Source: Cohnella sp. SGD-V74 (GTDB lineage: Bacteria; Bacillota; Bacilli; Paenibacillales; Paenibacillaceae). Taken from it: 64,000 nucleotides of DNA. The stretch lies in the NCBI RefSeq assembly GCF_003001675.1, contig NZ_PVYW01000001.1:1-64000 (forward strand). The letters are read 5' to 3'. This document shows positions 6,875-15,221 of this stretch, one piece after another (within the stretch, counting starts at the first letter, position 1; each line of letters starts with the position of its first letter). The notes beneath the pieces were generated by a model. It saw only the letters and a list, made by a program, of their open reading frames with translations, was not told where the DNA came from and searched no databases. The translations under genes and the position numbers were made by a program.

Positions 6875-7662
6875 GACGACGCCTCCTTCCACTCCGGCTC
6901 CGGGCGCGGCCTCCATCGGATAACGAGGCGCTCCGCCAGCACGACCATATAGAAAAACAGAAGGCTCATGACGACGATGCAGACGATCGAGCCGAATACG
7001 GCCGCCTGCTGGAAGCCGCTGAACTTCAGCTTCAAGTAGAAGCCGATGCCCGTATTCGCTCCGGCTCCCAGCCATTCGGCGACGATGGCCGATGAGACGA
7101 CGTATGTCGCGGCGATGCGCAAACCCGAGAACAGATAAGTCAACGATGCCGGAAATTCCAACCGCTTGAACCGCTCCCAACGCGACGCCCCGATCATGCC
7201 CAGGTATTCGCGCAAGTGCGGCTCCGCCTGTCCCAGGCCGACGAGAATCGACAGCGCAACCGGGAAGAAGCAGACGAGTACGAGCAAGATCAGCTTCGGC
7301 GTCGTTCCGAAGCCGAACCAGATGATCAGCAGCGGGCCGAGCGCGATTAACGGAACGTTCTGGGACAGCACGAGCAGCGGCGACAGCGCCGTCTTGAACG
7401 GCGGAACGATGTGCAGCAGCACCGCTACCGCTATGCCGACGGCGGTGCCCAGCGCAAGTCCGACAAGCGCCAGGCCGAACGTCGCCTGCACATGCGTCCA
7501 CAGCACGGCCGAGTCCTCGTACATCTTGACGGCAATATCGGACGGAGCCGGAAGCGTGTACTCTTCAATCGCGAACGCCATGCAGGCCGCCTGCCAGACA
7601 GCCAGAAAAACGATAATCGTACCGACGGGCAGCGCAATCGCTCTTAATCGCTTATTGCCCAT
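6871..7662 (-). CDS. ABC transporter permease, thiamine/HMP precursor uptake (ThiX-like)
   Basis: A 263-residue BPD-type permease with about six membrane spans and the EAA loop for ATPase contact (YLGMIGASRWERFKRLEFP). The chosen ATG at 7662 overlaps the end of the thiamine-binding gene by 11 bases. A longer frame from 7710 would add an unlikely basic stretch and a larger overlap. It is the membrane subunit of the operon 9138-6083. Confidence 0.85.
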   Translation of the reverse strand: MGNKRLRAIALPVGTIIVFLAVWQAACMAFAIEEYTLPAPSDIAVKMYEDSAVLWTHVQATFGLALVGLALGTAVGIAVAVLLHIVPPFKTALSPLLVLSQNVPLIALGPLLIIWFGFGTTPKLILLVLVCFFPVALSILVGLGQAEPHLREYLGMIGASRWERFKRLEFPASLTYLFSGLRIAATYVVSSAIVAEWLGAGANTGIGFYLKLKFSGFQQAAVFGSIVCIVVMSLLFFYMVVLAERLVIRWRPRPEPEWKEASS

Positions 7663-7954
7663 CCGGATACTTTTGCAACAGACGCGCCATCGAAGCGTTC
7701 GCTTTCGCATCCACAGACAGCTTGATTTGCGACAAGACGGAAGGACTGCCGCGCTCGATCATCGCAGCGCTCATTTGTTTGACGATATCGAGCAGTTGGT
7801 CCAGATCCCCTTCCATCGTCGTTTCCATCGGTCCTACACGGTAAGGAACGCCGGACGCCTTGATGATGGAGATCGCTTCGTCTACATAAGGGATAACTTC
7901 CTCGCCTGGATTCACCTTCGGAATGATTTGAATGCTGAGCAGCGCTTGAGCCAT
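7652..7954 (-). CDS. MTH1187/YkoF-family thiamine-binding protein
   Basis: A 100-residue cytoplasmic protein of the thiamine-binding MTH1187 family: a ferredoxin-like beta-alpha fold starting MAQALLSIQIIPKV and containing VDEAISIIKASGVPYRVGPM and ETTMEGDLDQLLDIVKQM. Members form tetramers, and YkoF binds thiamine. Its place between the binding protein and the permease of a TPP-riboswitch operon supports thiamine or HMP as ligand. It may act as an intracellular sensor or carrier for the imported pyrimidine (inference). GAGAGAGAAG precedes the ATG. Confidence 0.85.
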   Translation of the reverse strand: MAQALLSIQIIPKVNPGEEVIPYVDEAISIIKASGVPYRVGPMETTMEGDLDQLLDIVKQMSAAMIERGSPSVLSQIKLSVDAKANASMARLLQKYPDGQ

Positions 7955-8079
7955 GTTCTTCTCTCTCTCCCTTGCGTCTTCATTTCTCTATGTCCGTCGA
8001 ATTCGTCGTCTTCCTCGTATTCCACGTATTTCCTCGTCCCGATCTGCACGACTGCACCGCGCATTTCAATCTGGACGTC

Positions 8080-9138
8080 TTACTGCGGCAGAAACTCCGT
8101 CGTAAACATGTCGTCGTAGTTCAGTTCCTTCTCCATCAGGCCGTTCTCCAGCATCCACTCGCCGTAGCCGGACCATACTTCCCGCTTCTGCTCGCCCCAG
8201 CGCGGAGCGTCGTCCTTGTATTTCGGGCTGAGCCACGTCTGGCTCGCCTTCACCAGGTCCGCGTTGATTTCCGGAACGGCCTTGATCAGGACGTCCGCGG
8301 CGGCGTCCGGATTGTCGATGGCATACTGGTAGCCTTCGGAAGCGCCGGCCAGGAACGCGCGAACGAGCTCCGGATCTTCCTGGATCACCTTCTCGTTCGT
8401 CAGCAGAAGCGGCGTGTAGTAATCGAGCTGCTTGCTGTAATCGGTCAAATACACCATGTTGACCGGCTCGCCTCTAAGCTCCGCCTCGATGCCCGTCCAA
8501 GCGTAGAAAATCCACTCGAAGTCGATTCCTTTTTTCGTAGCCGTGAAAAAGTCCGCCGTACCCGCGTTGACGAAGTTGACCTTGTTCACGTCCGCCTGCT
8601 GCACGTTCATAATCGACTCGATGACGGCGCGCTCGGCCGGAGAGCCCCAGCCTCCGTACGTCTTGCCCTCGAAGTCCTTCGGTTCCTTAATGTTCTTGTC
8701 CACCGGCGATGCGAAGCCGGACGTATTGTGCTGAATGATCGGCGCGATGGAGACGAGCGGCAAGCCCTGCTCCCTGGCCAGAATCATGCTCTCCTGCGCT
8801 CCGACGCCGAACTCGGCTTGTCCGCCTGCGACAAGCGCGCTCGCCCCGGCTTCCGGCGGCAAAATCAGCTCCACCTTCAGGCCGTGCTTCTCCCACAGTC
8901 CCATATCCCGAGCCACGTACAGGCCGGTATGGTTCGTATTCGGCGTCCAATCGAGCACGACCTTCACTTCTTTCAGTTCCGCGGCCGGCGCCGTTTCGGA
9001 CGCCGCGGGCGAAGAAGCCCCCGCAGACGGGCTGGCGGACGATCCGGCATCATTCTTGCCTCCGCAGCCGGACAACAGCATCGCCCCCGCCAGCAACGAC
9101 AAACCTAACCCTTTCCAAGCCAAAACCTTTTTCTTCAT
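8080..9138 (-). CDS. NMT1/THI5-like substrate-binding lipoprotein for thiamine precursor (ThiY-like)
   Basis: A 352-residue binding lipoprotein. Its signal peptide ends in LLSGC (Cys25) and is followed by a Ser/Ala/Pro linker. The domain begins KVVLDWTPNTNHTGLYVARD, the hallmark of the NMT1/THI5/ThiY family that binds formylaminopyrimidine or HMP. The start at 9138 is chosen because it gives a proper signal peptide; the 31 extra residues of the longer frame lie over the riboswitch expression platform. It is the first gene of the operon, under the riboswitch at 9264-9362 and the terminator at 9193-9221. Confidence 0.88.
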   Translation of the reverse strand: MKKKVLAWKGLGLSLLAGAMLLSGCGGKNDAGSSASPSAGASSPAASETAPAAELKEVKVVLDWTPNTNHTGLYVARDMGLWEKHGLKVELILPPEAGASALVAGGQAEFGVGAQESMILAREQGLPLVSIAPIIQHNTSGFASPVDKNIKEPKDFEGKTYGGWGSPAERAVIESIMNVQQADVNKVNFVNAGTADFFTATKKGIDFEWIFYAWTGIEAELRGEPVNMVYLTDYSKQLDYYTPLLLTNEKVIQEDPELVRAFLAGASEGYQYAIDNPDAAADVLIKAVPEINADLVKASQTWLSPKYKDDAPRWGEQKREVWSGYGEWMLENGLMEKELNYDDMFTTEFLPQ

Positions 9139-9192
9139 GTCTCTCTCCCTCTCTCTACTATCTTTTACGCGGAAGAGGGCTCCATACGTATC

Positions 9193-9221
9193 AAAAAACG
9201 CCCCCCGACTCCGGAGGGCGC
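9193..9221 (-). terminator. Riboswitch-controlled intrinsic terminator
   Basis: CGCCCTCC pairs with GGGGGGCG (one G-T pair) followed by TTTTTT on the minus strand, between the TPP aptamer and the first gene. It is the expected OFF-state terminator of a transcriptional riboswitch. Confidence 0.8.
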
Positions 9222-9263
9222 CCAATAGCAAACATGGACAATTGACACGACGAACCTCGCCGT

Positions 9264-9362
9264 GCTTCCCGCCTTCCTACGCTGGTACTAGCCAGATCAG
9301 GTTATAAGGGTCTGCATCTTCTTAGGGATGCACTCTCAGCCGGCCATCGTCCAGCTCCCCCG
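9264..9362 (-). ncRNA. TPP riboswitch (THI element)
   Basis: On the minus strand the conserved blocks appear in order: GGGGGAGC, GGCTGAGAG (9333-9341), GACCCTT, CCTGATCTGG (9292-9301), then TAGTACCAGCGTAGG and GGAAG. These are the P2-P5 core of the thiamine pyrophosphate aptamer. Binding of TPP should favour the terminator at 9193-9221 and shut the transporter operon. Confidence 0.95.
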
Positions 9363-9427
9363 GGGCTTATTCGATTGTCGAAACCCGCAACTCACATTCC
9401 CTATTATAGCAAAAGCGCGGCTCTTGT

Positions 9428-10903
9428 CTATCCCCGGTCCCGCAAACCGACGATTCTCCGCACTTCCGCCAAGTATTGCCCGTAATACGGCTCCCGCTCG
9501 TAATGCTCCGTGAACACCGCCTCGAAGCCCCCGTAGTCGAAATCGAAGCCGACTTCGAGCATCATTTCCAGACGGGGCAGAACGAAACGGTCGAGCACGA
9601 TTTTCTTTTCCGCCGCATAGACCTCTTCCGACAATCCCCTGCCCGCGAAATGCCGCAAAATTTCCAAGTAGCCGCGAATCGCCGCATCCCCGTAATTGTA
9701 CCCGCGCGGAGCGTTGAACGCGTAGCGGAACATCGACAGCTTAAGCAGGGCAAATCGCGGGTCTTCCCGCAGCAGCTCCATCAGCCAATAAATGTGGTTC
9801 AGGCTTGTTCCGATAAAACGGTCCGGCTCGGACAGCCGGAGCACGGCTTCCCGATCGACGACGATCGAAGTGATGAACCCGGAGGCGAGCGACAGCTCGC
9901 GGACGAGCGTATCCATTCCCTCCAGCACCTCCACCGTCCCGTCGCTCCTCAGCACGTCAATAAACAAAAATCGGGTCCGCTTATGCAGCAGCGCGTACAG
10001 AATCGGCTGCACCGCGCCCGGCACGAAATAGTCGTCGTCCCCGTGCAGCTTCGCGTATTTGCCCCGCGCAAACTTCAGGATCTCGAGATAATTGCGCTCG
10101 CCCCCGATATTTTCCGGCTGCCGGACCGTCCGAAGCTGGGGATATTTCATGACGTACCTGGCGAGCAGCGCCGCCGTCCCGTCGTCGGAGGCATTGTCTG
10201 AGACGCACACCTCGATCAACCCGTTCATGCTCGTCTGCGGGAGCGCCGCGTCAAGGCACTCTTCCAGCTCCTTGACGCGGTTGTAGGTCGGGATGCAGAT
10301 CGACAAGAGCGGATGCTCGCGCCTTCGCCGCAGCACGTCCGCGACGTCCCGTTCCGATTCGACCGCTATCCAGTCTTCGGCGACCGTATCGAACATCCGC
10401 TCGATGCGGGCCGGCACGCCCGAGACGACCGAATAATCCGGCACGTCCGCGCGCACGACGCTGCCGGCTCCGATCACGCAGCCTTTGCCGATCGTCACCG
10501 GCCCTTCCACGACCGCGTACGGTCCCAGATAGGAGCCTTCGCCTACGATCAGCCGTTTGGCCCCTCCCGTCTCCCGAATGCCTTGCTTGTAGATCGGCAG
10601 GCCCGTCTTCCGATATTCGGCCTCCGCGTCGGACAGCACGACATAAGGCCCGCACCAGACCGAACGCTCCAGCTCGACGTGATGCTCCGCTGTCACGTTC
10701 AGCCCGATGTCCGCCTGAACGCCGTCTCCGATAATCAGCTTCGGCCGAATGCCGCTGACCGTCGAAGTGACGATGAGCCGATAACCCGCGCTGATCATCG
10801 CCTCGTGCCCGACCGAAATTTCTTCCGCCCCGTAGATCAGCCCCGAGGCGTCCAATCTCGCTCCTTCGCCAAGCGAGTAGAAGGGCTGTTGCCCGTTGTC
10901 CAA
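9428..10903 (-). CDS. Fusion of hexapeptide-repeat acyltransferase and family 2 glycosyltransferase
   Basis: A 491-residue two-domain enzyme. Residues ~10-170 form a left-handed beta-helix (repeats such as LIIGDGVQADIGLNV, AVVEGPVTIGKGCVIGAG and the end motif SVVSGVPAR) typical of sugar O- or N-acetyltransferases. Residues ~198-490 are a GT-A glycosyltransferase starting LLSICIPTYNRVKELEEC, with the metal-binding HGDDDY near 287-292. One chain may therefore transfer and acetylate the same sugar. It is the last gene of a cluster reading leftward from 15080, 12 bases after the TylF-like gene. The substrate is unknown; the neighbours suggest a methylated and acetylated surface glycan. Confidence 0.85.
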   Translation of the reverse strand: MDNGQQPFYSLGEGARLDASGLIYGAEEISVGHEAMISAGYRLIVTSTVSGIRPKLIIGDGVQADIGLNVTAEHHVELERSVWCGPYVVLSDAEAEYRKTGLPIYKQGIRETGGAKRLIVGEGSYLGPYAVVEGPVTIGKGCVIGAGSVVRADVPDYSVVSGVPARIERMFDTVAEDWIAVESERDVADVLRRRREHPLLSICIPTYNRVKELEECLDAALPQTSMNGLIEVCVSDNASDDGTAALLARYVMKYPQLRTVRQPENIGGERNYLEILKFARGKYAKLHGDDDYFVPGAVQPILYALLHKRTRFLFIDVLRSDGTVEVLEGMDTLVRELSLASGFITSIVVDREAVLRLSEPDRFIGTSLNHIYWLMELLREDPRFALLKLSMFRYAFNAPRGYNYGDAAIRGYLEILRHFAGRGLSEEVYAAEKKIVLDRFVLPRLEMMLEVGFDFDYGGFEAVFTEHYEREPYYGQYLAEVRRIVGLRDRG

Positions 10904-10915
10904 GACGATCCCTCC

Positions 10916-11677
10916 TCACAACCGGCAGTACGAAATCCACGGGTCGAACGGAAACCTGCGCAGCTCCGTCTCGCGGATCGGCAGCATCTCCAGCAAAGCC
11001 GCCGTCTCTCCCGGGAACGCCGCGCAGTTCAATTCGTCGAAGCAGACGATCGCCCCCTTGGGCATGCGCGGAACGAACAGCTCCAGCGCCTTGCGCGTCG
11101 GCTCGTACAGATCGAAGTCCAAATACAGCAGCGCCACCAGCAGATGCGGATGGGATTGCAGGTACGCCTCCGCCGTCAACATAAAATCGCCCTGCACGAT
11201 TTCCGCGTTCGGAATGTGCGACAGATGCCTCTCCGCGCCGTATTTGGCGATCGATCGGCGAATCTGCTCCGCCGTATCGCCCCTCATGTCCCCCGCGGCA
11301 AAGGTCCGGTGTTCGTCCTCGTCCTGCCCGGCCAAGCCCGGGAAGCCTTCGAACGTGTCGAAGCCGATAATTTTGCGCGTATGGTTGGACGGTTCGAAGA
11401 TGTTGGAGAATTGCGCCCAGGAGAAGAAGCCCGCCCCGTTGAATACGCCGCATTCCACGATGCTGCCGTTCACGCGCAGCAGCTCGCGGTAAATTTCGTA
11501 TCGCGCGAGGAAACGGGCGACGCTCCGCTTCGTCGCGAAACGCGGGAACGCTTCGAGCTTGTTGATCAGAGACGTCTGTGACGAACGGAACGTCTGCTCC
11601 GCCAGGCGGTGCGCCGCCCTGTCCTGCTTGGAATGATGGCGGTCGATCGCCGCCATCGGGCGCTTGCGGCCGGACAT
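10916..11677 (-). CDS. TylF/MycF-family sugar O-methyltransferase
   Basis: A 253-residue SAM-dependent methyltransferase of the macrocin-O-methyltransferase (TylF) family, which methylates sugar hydroxyls in a metal-dependent way. Seen are the SAM-binding GSIVECGVFNG (about residues 71-81), FDTFEGFPGL and the acidic LYLDFDLYEPT. The ATG at 11677 has GGAGG nine bases upstream; an ATG at 11701 overlapping the previous stop is a second candidate. It sits between the GT-methyltransferase fusion and the acyltransferase-glycosyltransferase fusion, so it probably decorates the same glycan. Confidence 0.85.
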   Translation of the reverse strand: MSGRKRPMAAIDRHHSKQDRAAHRLAEQTFRSSQTSLINKLEAFPRFATKRSVARFLARYEIYRELLRVNGSIVECGVFNGAGFFSWAQFSNIFEPSNHTRKIIGFDTFEGFPGLAGQDEDEHRTFAAGDMRGDTAEQIRRSIAKYGAERHLSHIPNAEIVQGDFMLTAEAYLQSHPHLLVALLYLDFDLYEPTRKALELFVPRMPKGAIVCFDELNCAAFPGETAALLEMLPIRETELRRFPFDPWISYCRL

Positions 11678-11697
11678 GCCCCGATTCCTCCCTTCGC

Positions 11698-13989
11698 TCA
11701 TCTTTTGCGGCACACCGCGATCACGTAAGCCGGTCTTGCGTTCTTCACACGGCTTAGGGAAGCCGGAGCGTAGAATCGAATGATGTCCGGATTAAATCCC
11801 GCCATCGTCGTGTCTCCCCCTACCGCCGCGGCAATGTCCGGCCATTCCGGAGCGACATGGCCATGGGGGCCGACGAACGTCTGCCCGAACATGCCTTCGA
11901 TATCGTAAAGCACGGACAGCTCCCCGATGAATTCGCCGATGCTGTATTCGAAACAGTGGTACGGATTGCGAACCTGCTGGCCGAACAAGCGGTCCGGATT
12001 CGTCACTTCGCGGTTCGGCGTCGAGATGATCAGCCGCCCGCCCGGACGCAGCACCCGCGCGGCTTCCCGCAGCCAGGCCGAGCCGTCCGGCACGTGCTCG
12101 ATCGTCTCGAACGAGACGACGACGTCGAACGAGGCGTCCACGAAGGCAAGCTGCAGCACGTTGCCGGTCTGGAAGCTCACGCCCTCTCCGCCGTAATCTC
12201 TGCCGGCAAGCGCTATCGCCGCCGCATCGATGTCGACTCCGGTGACGCTCGCCGCGCCCCCGTCCTTCAGCATTCTTGCGCCGTAACCGGCCCCGCAGGC
12301 CGCATCCAAAACTTGTTTACCGGCGCAGTACGCCCGGGCGAGCCGGTAGCGGTACACATGCTCAGCCAACACGTCGGGATGGGACCCCGCGACCGCCGAA
12401 CTCAGAACCAATCTCTCTCCCGTAAATGGAACGTCTTCTTGCGCCTTCGGCAAATAGCTCAAGTCGGTCACCATCGCTTCCGTTGAATTTGTCGGGGGAT
12501 TGGCAGCAGGCGCTTGGACGTCAGGTCCGCCGATTCTGGATGCTTGACCGCCTGATCCGCCAACTTCATGCGCCTGGCCGCCCGATCCGCCGCCTTCGCG
12601 CGCTCGGTCGCCCGGCCCCCCGGCCAAGCTGATTCCCGCAGACTTGCCCTCGACGCCGCCGCTGCCTTTGACGGCTCTTGCCACATAATAGACCGCCGCA
12701 TAGTCGTCCCGGTTCGCTTCGCCCGTTAACTGGAACAGCGCGTCGACGTCCCGCTTGGCCGCTCCCTCCGCGACGATCGCCTCGATCTCGATCTCGCCGA
12801 AGCCGGCTTGCTTCAACCGATGCTCAAGCTCCGTCCTGGACAGCATGGCGTCGCGGGAGATGGGATTCAGCGGCTTCAAATACGCTTTGATGTAATCGAC
12901 GAACAGCCGGTTCGGCGCGCTCGTCGCGACAATTCCGCCGGGCCGAAGCCAGCCGTGAATGTACCGCAGAACGGAAAGCTGCGCAGGAACCGTTAAAATA
13001 TCGTTCAGCACGACCGCATCGAATCCGCTCGCTCCGGTCGGAATTTCGACTTCCTCGTTCCTCGTCCACACTTTCTCCGCAACGAGCTCGGCTACTTTGG
13101 CGGCGGCAGGCTCCCCCTCGCATCCGAAGAGCCGAACGTTCCCGTAACGGTTGCGCAGCTCGAGCAGCGTCGCCCCGCAGCCGCAGCCGACTTCCAGCAC
13201 GCTCATTCCGGGCTTCAAGCCGCGCAGCGGCCGCAGCAGGTCTTCGCGCACGTTCACGGAAATCTGCGGATGAAACCCCCATTTGTTCATGAACGTTTTC
13301 TCGTTGGTCAACAGCGCTTTGCGGTAGGTTTCCTTGACGAGACGGAACGATGCGCTCCCTTCGTGATGGATGAACGTGTCCCGGCAGAGCAGCAGCCGGA
13401 ACCCGGCCAGCCGCGCGCTCATGCACCAGTCGTCGTCCTCGTAGTTGCCGATGCCGTAGCTCTCGTCCAGCGGCCCAGCCGCCTCCCACGCGGAACGCTT
13501 GATCATCAGGCAGAAGCCGATCAGCTTCATCCGCTCCTCCCACCGGTCGGGGGACGAGACGTTGTACGCCTCCGCGAAGCGCTGCATTTCATCCATTGTA
13601 CGGTAAGACGTCTCGATCATCTGGCCGTAGCCGGCATAGTTGGTGATCGGGCCGACCGCCCCTACGCGCTCGTCGCTCTCTATCGCCAGCGTCAGCTGCT
13701 CCAGCCAGCGGGGAGTGACGACCGTATCGTTGTTCAGCAGCAGCACGTAGTCGCCTGTCGCGCGCGCGGCTCCGATATTGCAAGCCGCCGGAAACCCGAC
13801 GTTTCCGGACTGCCTGAGCAGCTGCACGTCCGGCTGCTCCGCCAGCCAGTCGGCCGTACCGTCCGCGGACGCGTTGTCGACGACGATCAGCTCGTACGAG
13901 GAAGCGGCCGTATGCTTGCGAATGCTGGCTATCGCCCGCTTCGTCATCGCCAGTTGATTGTAGGTCACCATGATAATGCTCGTCGTCAT
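11698..13989 (-). CDS. Three-domain enzyme: glycosyltransferase 2 plus two SAM methyltransferases
   Basis: A 763-residue chain with three catalytic modules. Residues 1-250 form a rhamnosyl-type GT2 (SIIMVTYNQ, VDNASADGT, LLLNNDT, NYEDDDW). Residues ~258-440 are a class I methyltransferase (VLEVGCGCGATL). Residues ~443-505 form a Gly-rich repetitive linker with units of the GGSGGQA type. Residues ~515-763 are a second methyltransferase (VLDAACGAGYGARM, FETIEHVPDGSAWL). The first methyltransferase keeps the glycine motif but is otherwise less canonical. The start overlaps the preceding gene's stop by four bases. Fused transferase and methyltransferases fit stepwise synthesis of a methylated oligosaccharide, possibly on a protein. 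Confidence 0.85.
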   Translation of the reverse strand: MTTSIIMVTYNQLAMTKRAIASIRKHTAASSYELIVVDNASADGTADWLAEQPDVQLLRQSGNVGFPAACNIGAARATGDYVLLLNNDTVVTPRWLEQLTLAIESDERVGAVGPITNYAGYGQMIETSYRTMDEMQRFAEAYNVSSPDRWEERMKLIGFCLMIKRSAWEAAGPLDESYGIGNYEDDDWCMSARLAGFRLLLCRDTFIHHEGSASFRLVKETYRKALLTNEKTFMNKWGFHPQISVNVREDLLRPLRGLKPGMSVLEVGCGCGATLLELRNRYGNVRLFGCEGEPAAAKVAELVAEKVWTRNEEVEIPTGASGFDAVVLNDILTVPAQLSVLRYIHGWLRPGGIVATSAPNRLFVDYIKAYLKPLNPISRDAMLSRTELEHRLKQAGFGEIEIEAIVAEGAAKRDVDALFQLTGEANRDDYAAVYYVARAVKGSGGVEGKSAGISLAGGPGDRAREGGGSGGQAHEVGGSGGQASRIGGPDVQAPAANPPTNSTEAMVTDLSYLPKAQEDVPFTGERLVLSSAVAGSHPDVLAEHVYRYRLARAYCAGKQVLDAACGAGYGARMLKDGGAASVTGVDIDAAAIALAGRDYGGEGVSFQTGNVLQLAFVDASFDVVVSFETIEHVPDGSAWLREAARVLRPGGRLIISTPNREVTNPDRLFGQQVRNPYHCFEYSIGEFIGELSVLYDIEGMFGQTFVGPHGHVAPEWPDIAAAVGGDTTMAGFNPDIIRFYAPASLSRVKNARPAYVIAVCRKR

Positions 13990-15080
13990 TCCGGCTCCGT
14001 CCCTCCAATGCCAAGCGCCTGCTCGATCTTGGCCTTGTTTTGCAGCAGGTTCGCATCGTTCGGCAAGTAGGAGAGCGCCTTCTCATTGTGCTCGTATGCC
14101 AGTTCCAGCTCCCCGGTCATCCCGTAGCAGATGCACAGCTGCAGGTGCGGAAGCCATGTCCAGCAGATGAGATTAAGCACGCCGAAATGGTGATCCGGCG
14201 GCCGCTCCTGGGAGAGCGCCAGCTTAAACCAATAGATTGCCTTGACGAAATCCTCCCGATCGAGAAAGCACTGGCCGATCGAGCAGCAGAAATCCGCGCG
14301 CGGAACGTCGTAAACCATCGATTGCAGCAGCGCCGTCAGCTTCTGGTCGAGCAAGCCCAATTGGTGATAACAAGCCGACAGCCGCGCGCAGGCAGTCAAG
14401 TTGTCTTCGAAATATTCGACGGGCTGGTCGAGAAACCGCCGGTACTGCTCTGCCGCTTCCGCGAACCTTCCCGCGTCGGAGAGCTCGTTGGCGTAATAGA
14501 AAATGTCCCTCCCCGTCACTTCCCCTTCCCGCTGCACGATTTGCTCCAGAATGCGCAAATTTCTTCCCGTGTTTTCGTGCACTCTGCCGTGCGAGACAGC
14601 GATGTCGGTCAAATAGTAGTTGCCTTCTACGAGCAAATACTCATGGACGGGATTGTACCAGCGAAACTGCCTGCTTCGCTTGACGATCCGGTTGCGGCGG
14701 GACATCGCCAGCGGATTGCCGTAGGCGTCGAACGCCAGATGGTATTCCATGACGACGGAGTCGACCGCAGAATCGAGCTCGTCTTTCAGCTTCTTCAGCT
14801 TCAGCCGGTCCTTCTCGCGAAAATAATCGTCGGCATCCAGCCACATCACGTAATCTTGGGTGGCAAACGCGAAAGAGTAATTGCGCGCGTCGGCAAAATG
14901 GTCGGTCCATTCGTAATCGTAGATACGATCCGTATAATTGGCGGCGATCTCCTTCGTCCGGTCCGTCGAACCGGTGTCCACGATCACGATCTCGTCGACG
15001 AGATCGCTCACCGAATCCAGACAGCGGGCCAGCACTTCCTCCTCGTTGCGCACGATCATGCACAGACTGATGGTGGTCAC
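13986..15080 (-). CDS. Family 2 glycosyltransferase with TPR tail (protein glycosylation type)
   Basis: A 364-residue protein. Residues 1-~185 form a GT-A domain of the SunS-like type, starting TTISLCMIVRNEEEVLARCL, with the DxD-type LDADD at 81-85. Residues ~190-364 are tetratricopeptide-like helices (AGRFAEAAEQYRRFLDQP, GELELAYEHNEKALSYLPND). This arrangement is common in Firmicutes enzymes that start O- or S-glycosylation of proteins, with the TPR part holding the acceptor. It is the first gene of the four-gene glycan cluster. It lies 142 bases after the small gene at 15222-15659, a plausible acceptor (inference). Confidence 0.85.
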   Translation of the reverse strand: MTTISLCMIVRNEEEVLARCLDSVSDLVDEIVIVDTGSTDRTKEIAANYTDRIYDYEWTDHFADARNYSFAFATQDYVMWLDADDYFREKDRLKLKKLKDELDSAVDSVVMEYHLAFDAYGNPLAMSRRNRIVKRSRQFRWYNPVHEYLLVEGNYYLTDIAVSHGRVHENTGRNLRILEQIVQREGEVTGRDIFYYANELSDAGRFAEAAEQYRRFLDQPVEYFEDNLTACARLSACYHQLGLLDQKLTALLQSMVYDVPRADFCCSIGQCFLDREDFVKAIYWFKLALSQERPPDHHFGVLNLICWTWLPHLQLCICYGMTGELELAYEHNEKALSYLPNDANLLQNKAKIEQALGIGGTEPE

Positions 15081-15167
15081 CTTATCCCTCCTCGTTCCGA
15101 CCTCTGTCCCATTTTATGTCGCGTTCGCCTTCTCCGCTTGGACAGGTGGTGGAGGTACATCCGCATC

Positions 15168-15201
15168 AAAAAAATAAAGCCGGCAACATCGTTGCCGACT
15201 T
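15168..15201 (-). terminator. Rho-independent terminator
   Basis: On the minus strand AGTCGGCAAC pairs with GTTGCCGGCT around a 3-base loop, followed by TTATTTTTTT. It lies just after the stop of the 145-aa gene and should limit read-through into the glycosyltransferase genes. Confidence 0.8.
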
Positions 15202-15221
15202 CATTCAAGCATATGACGCGA

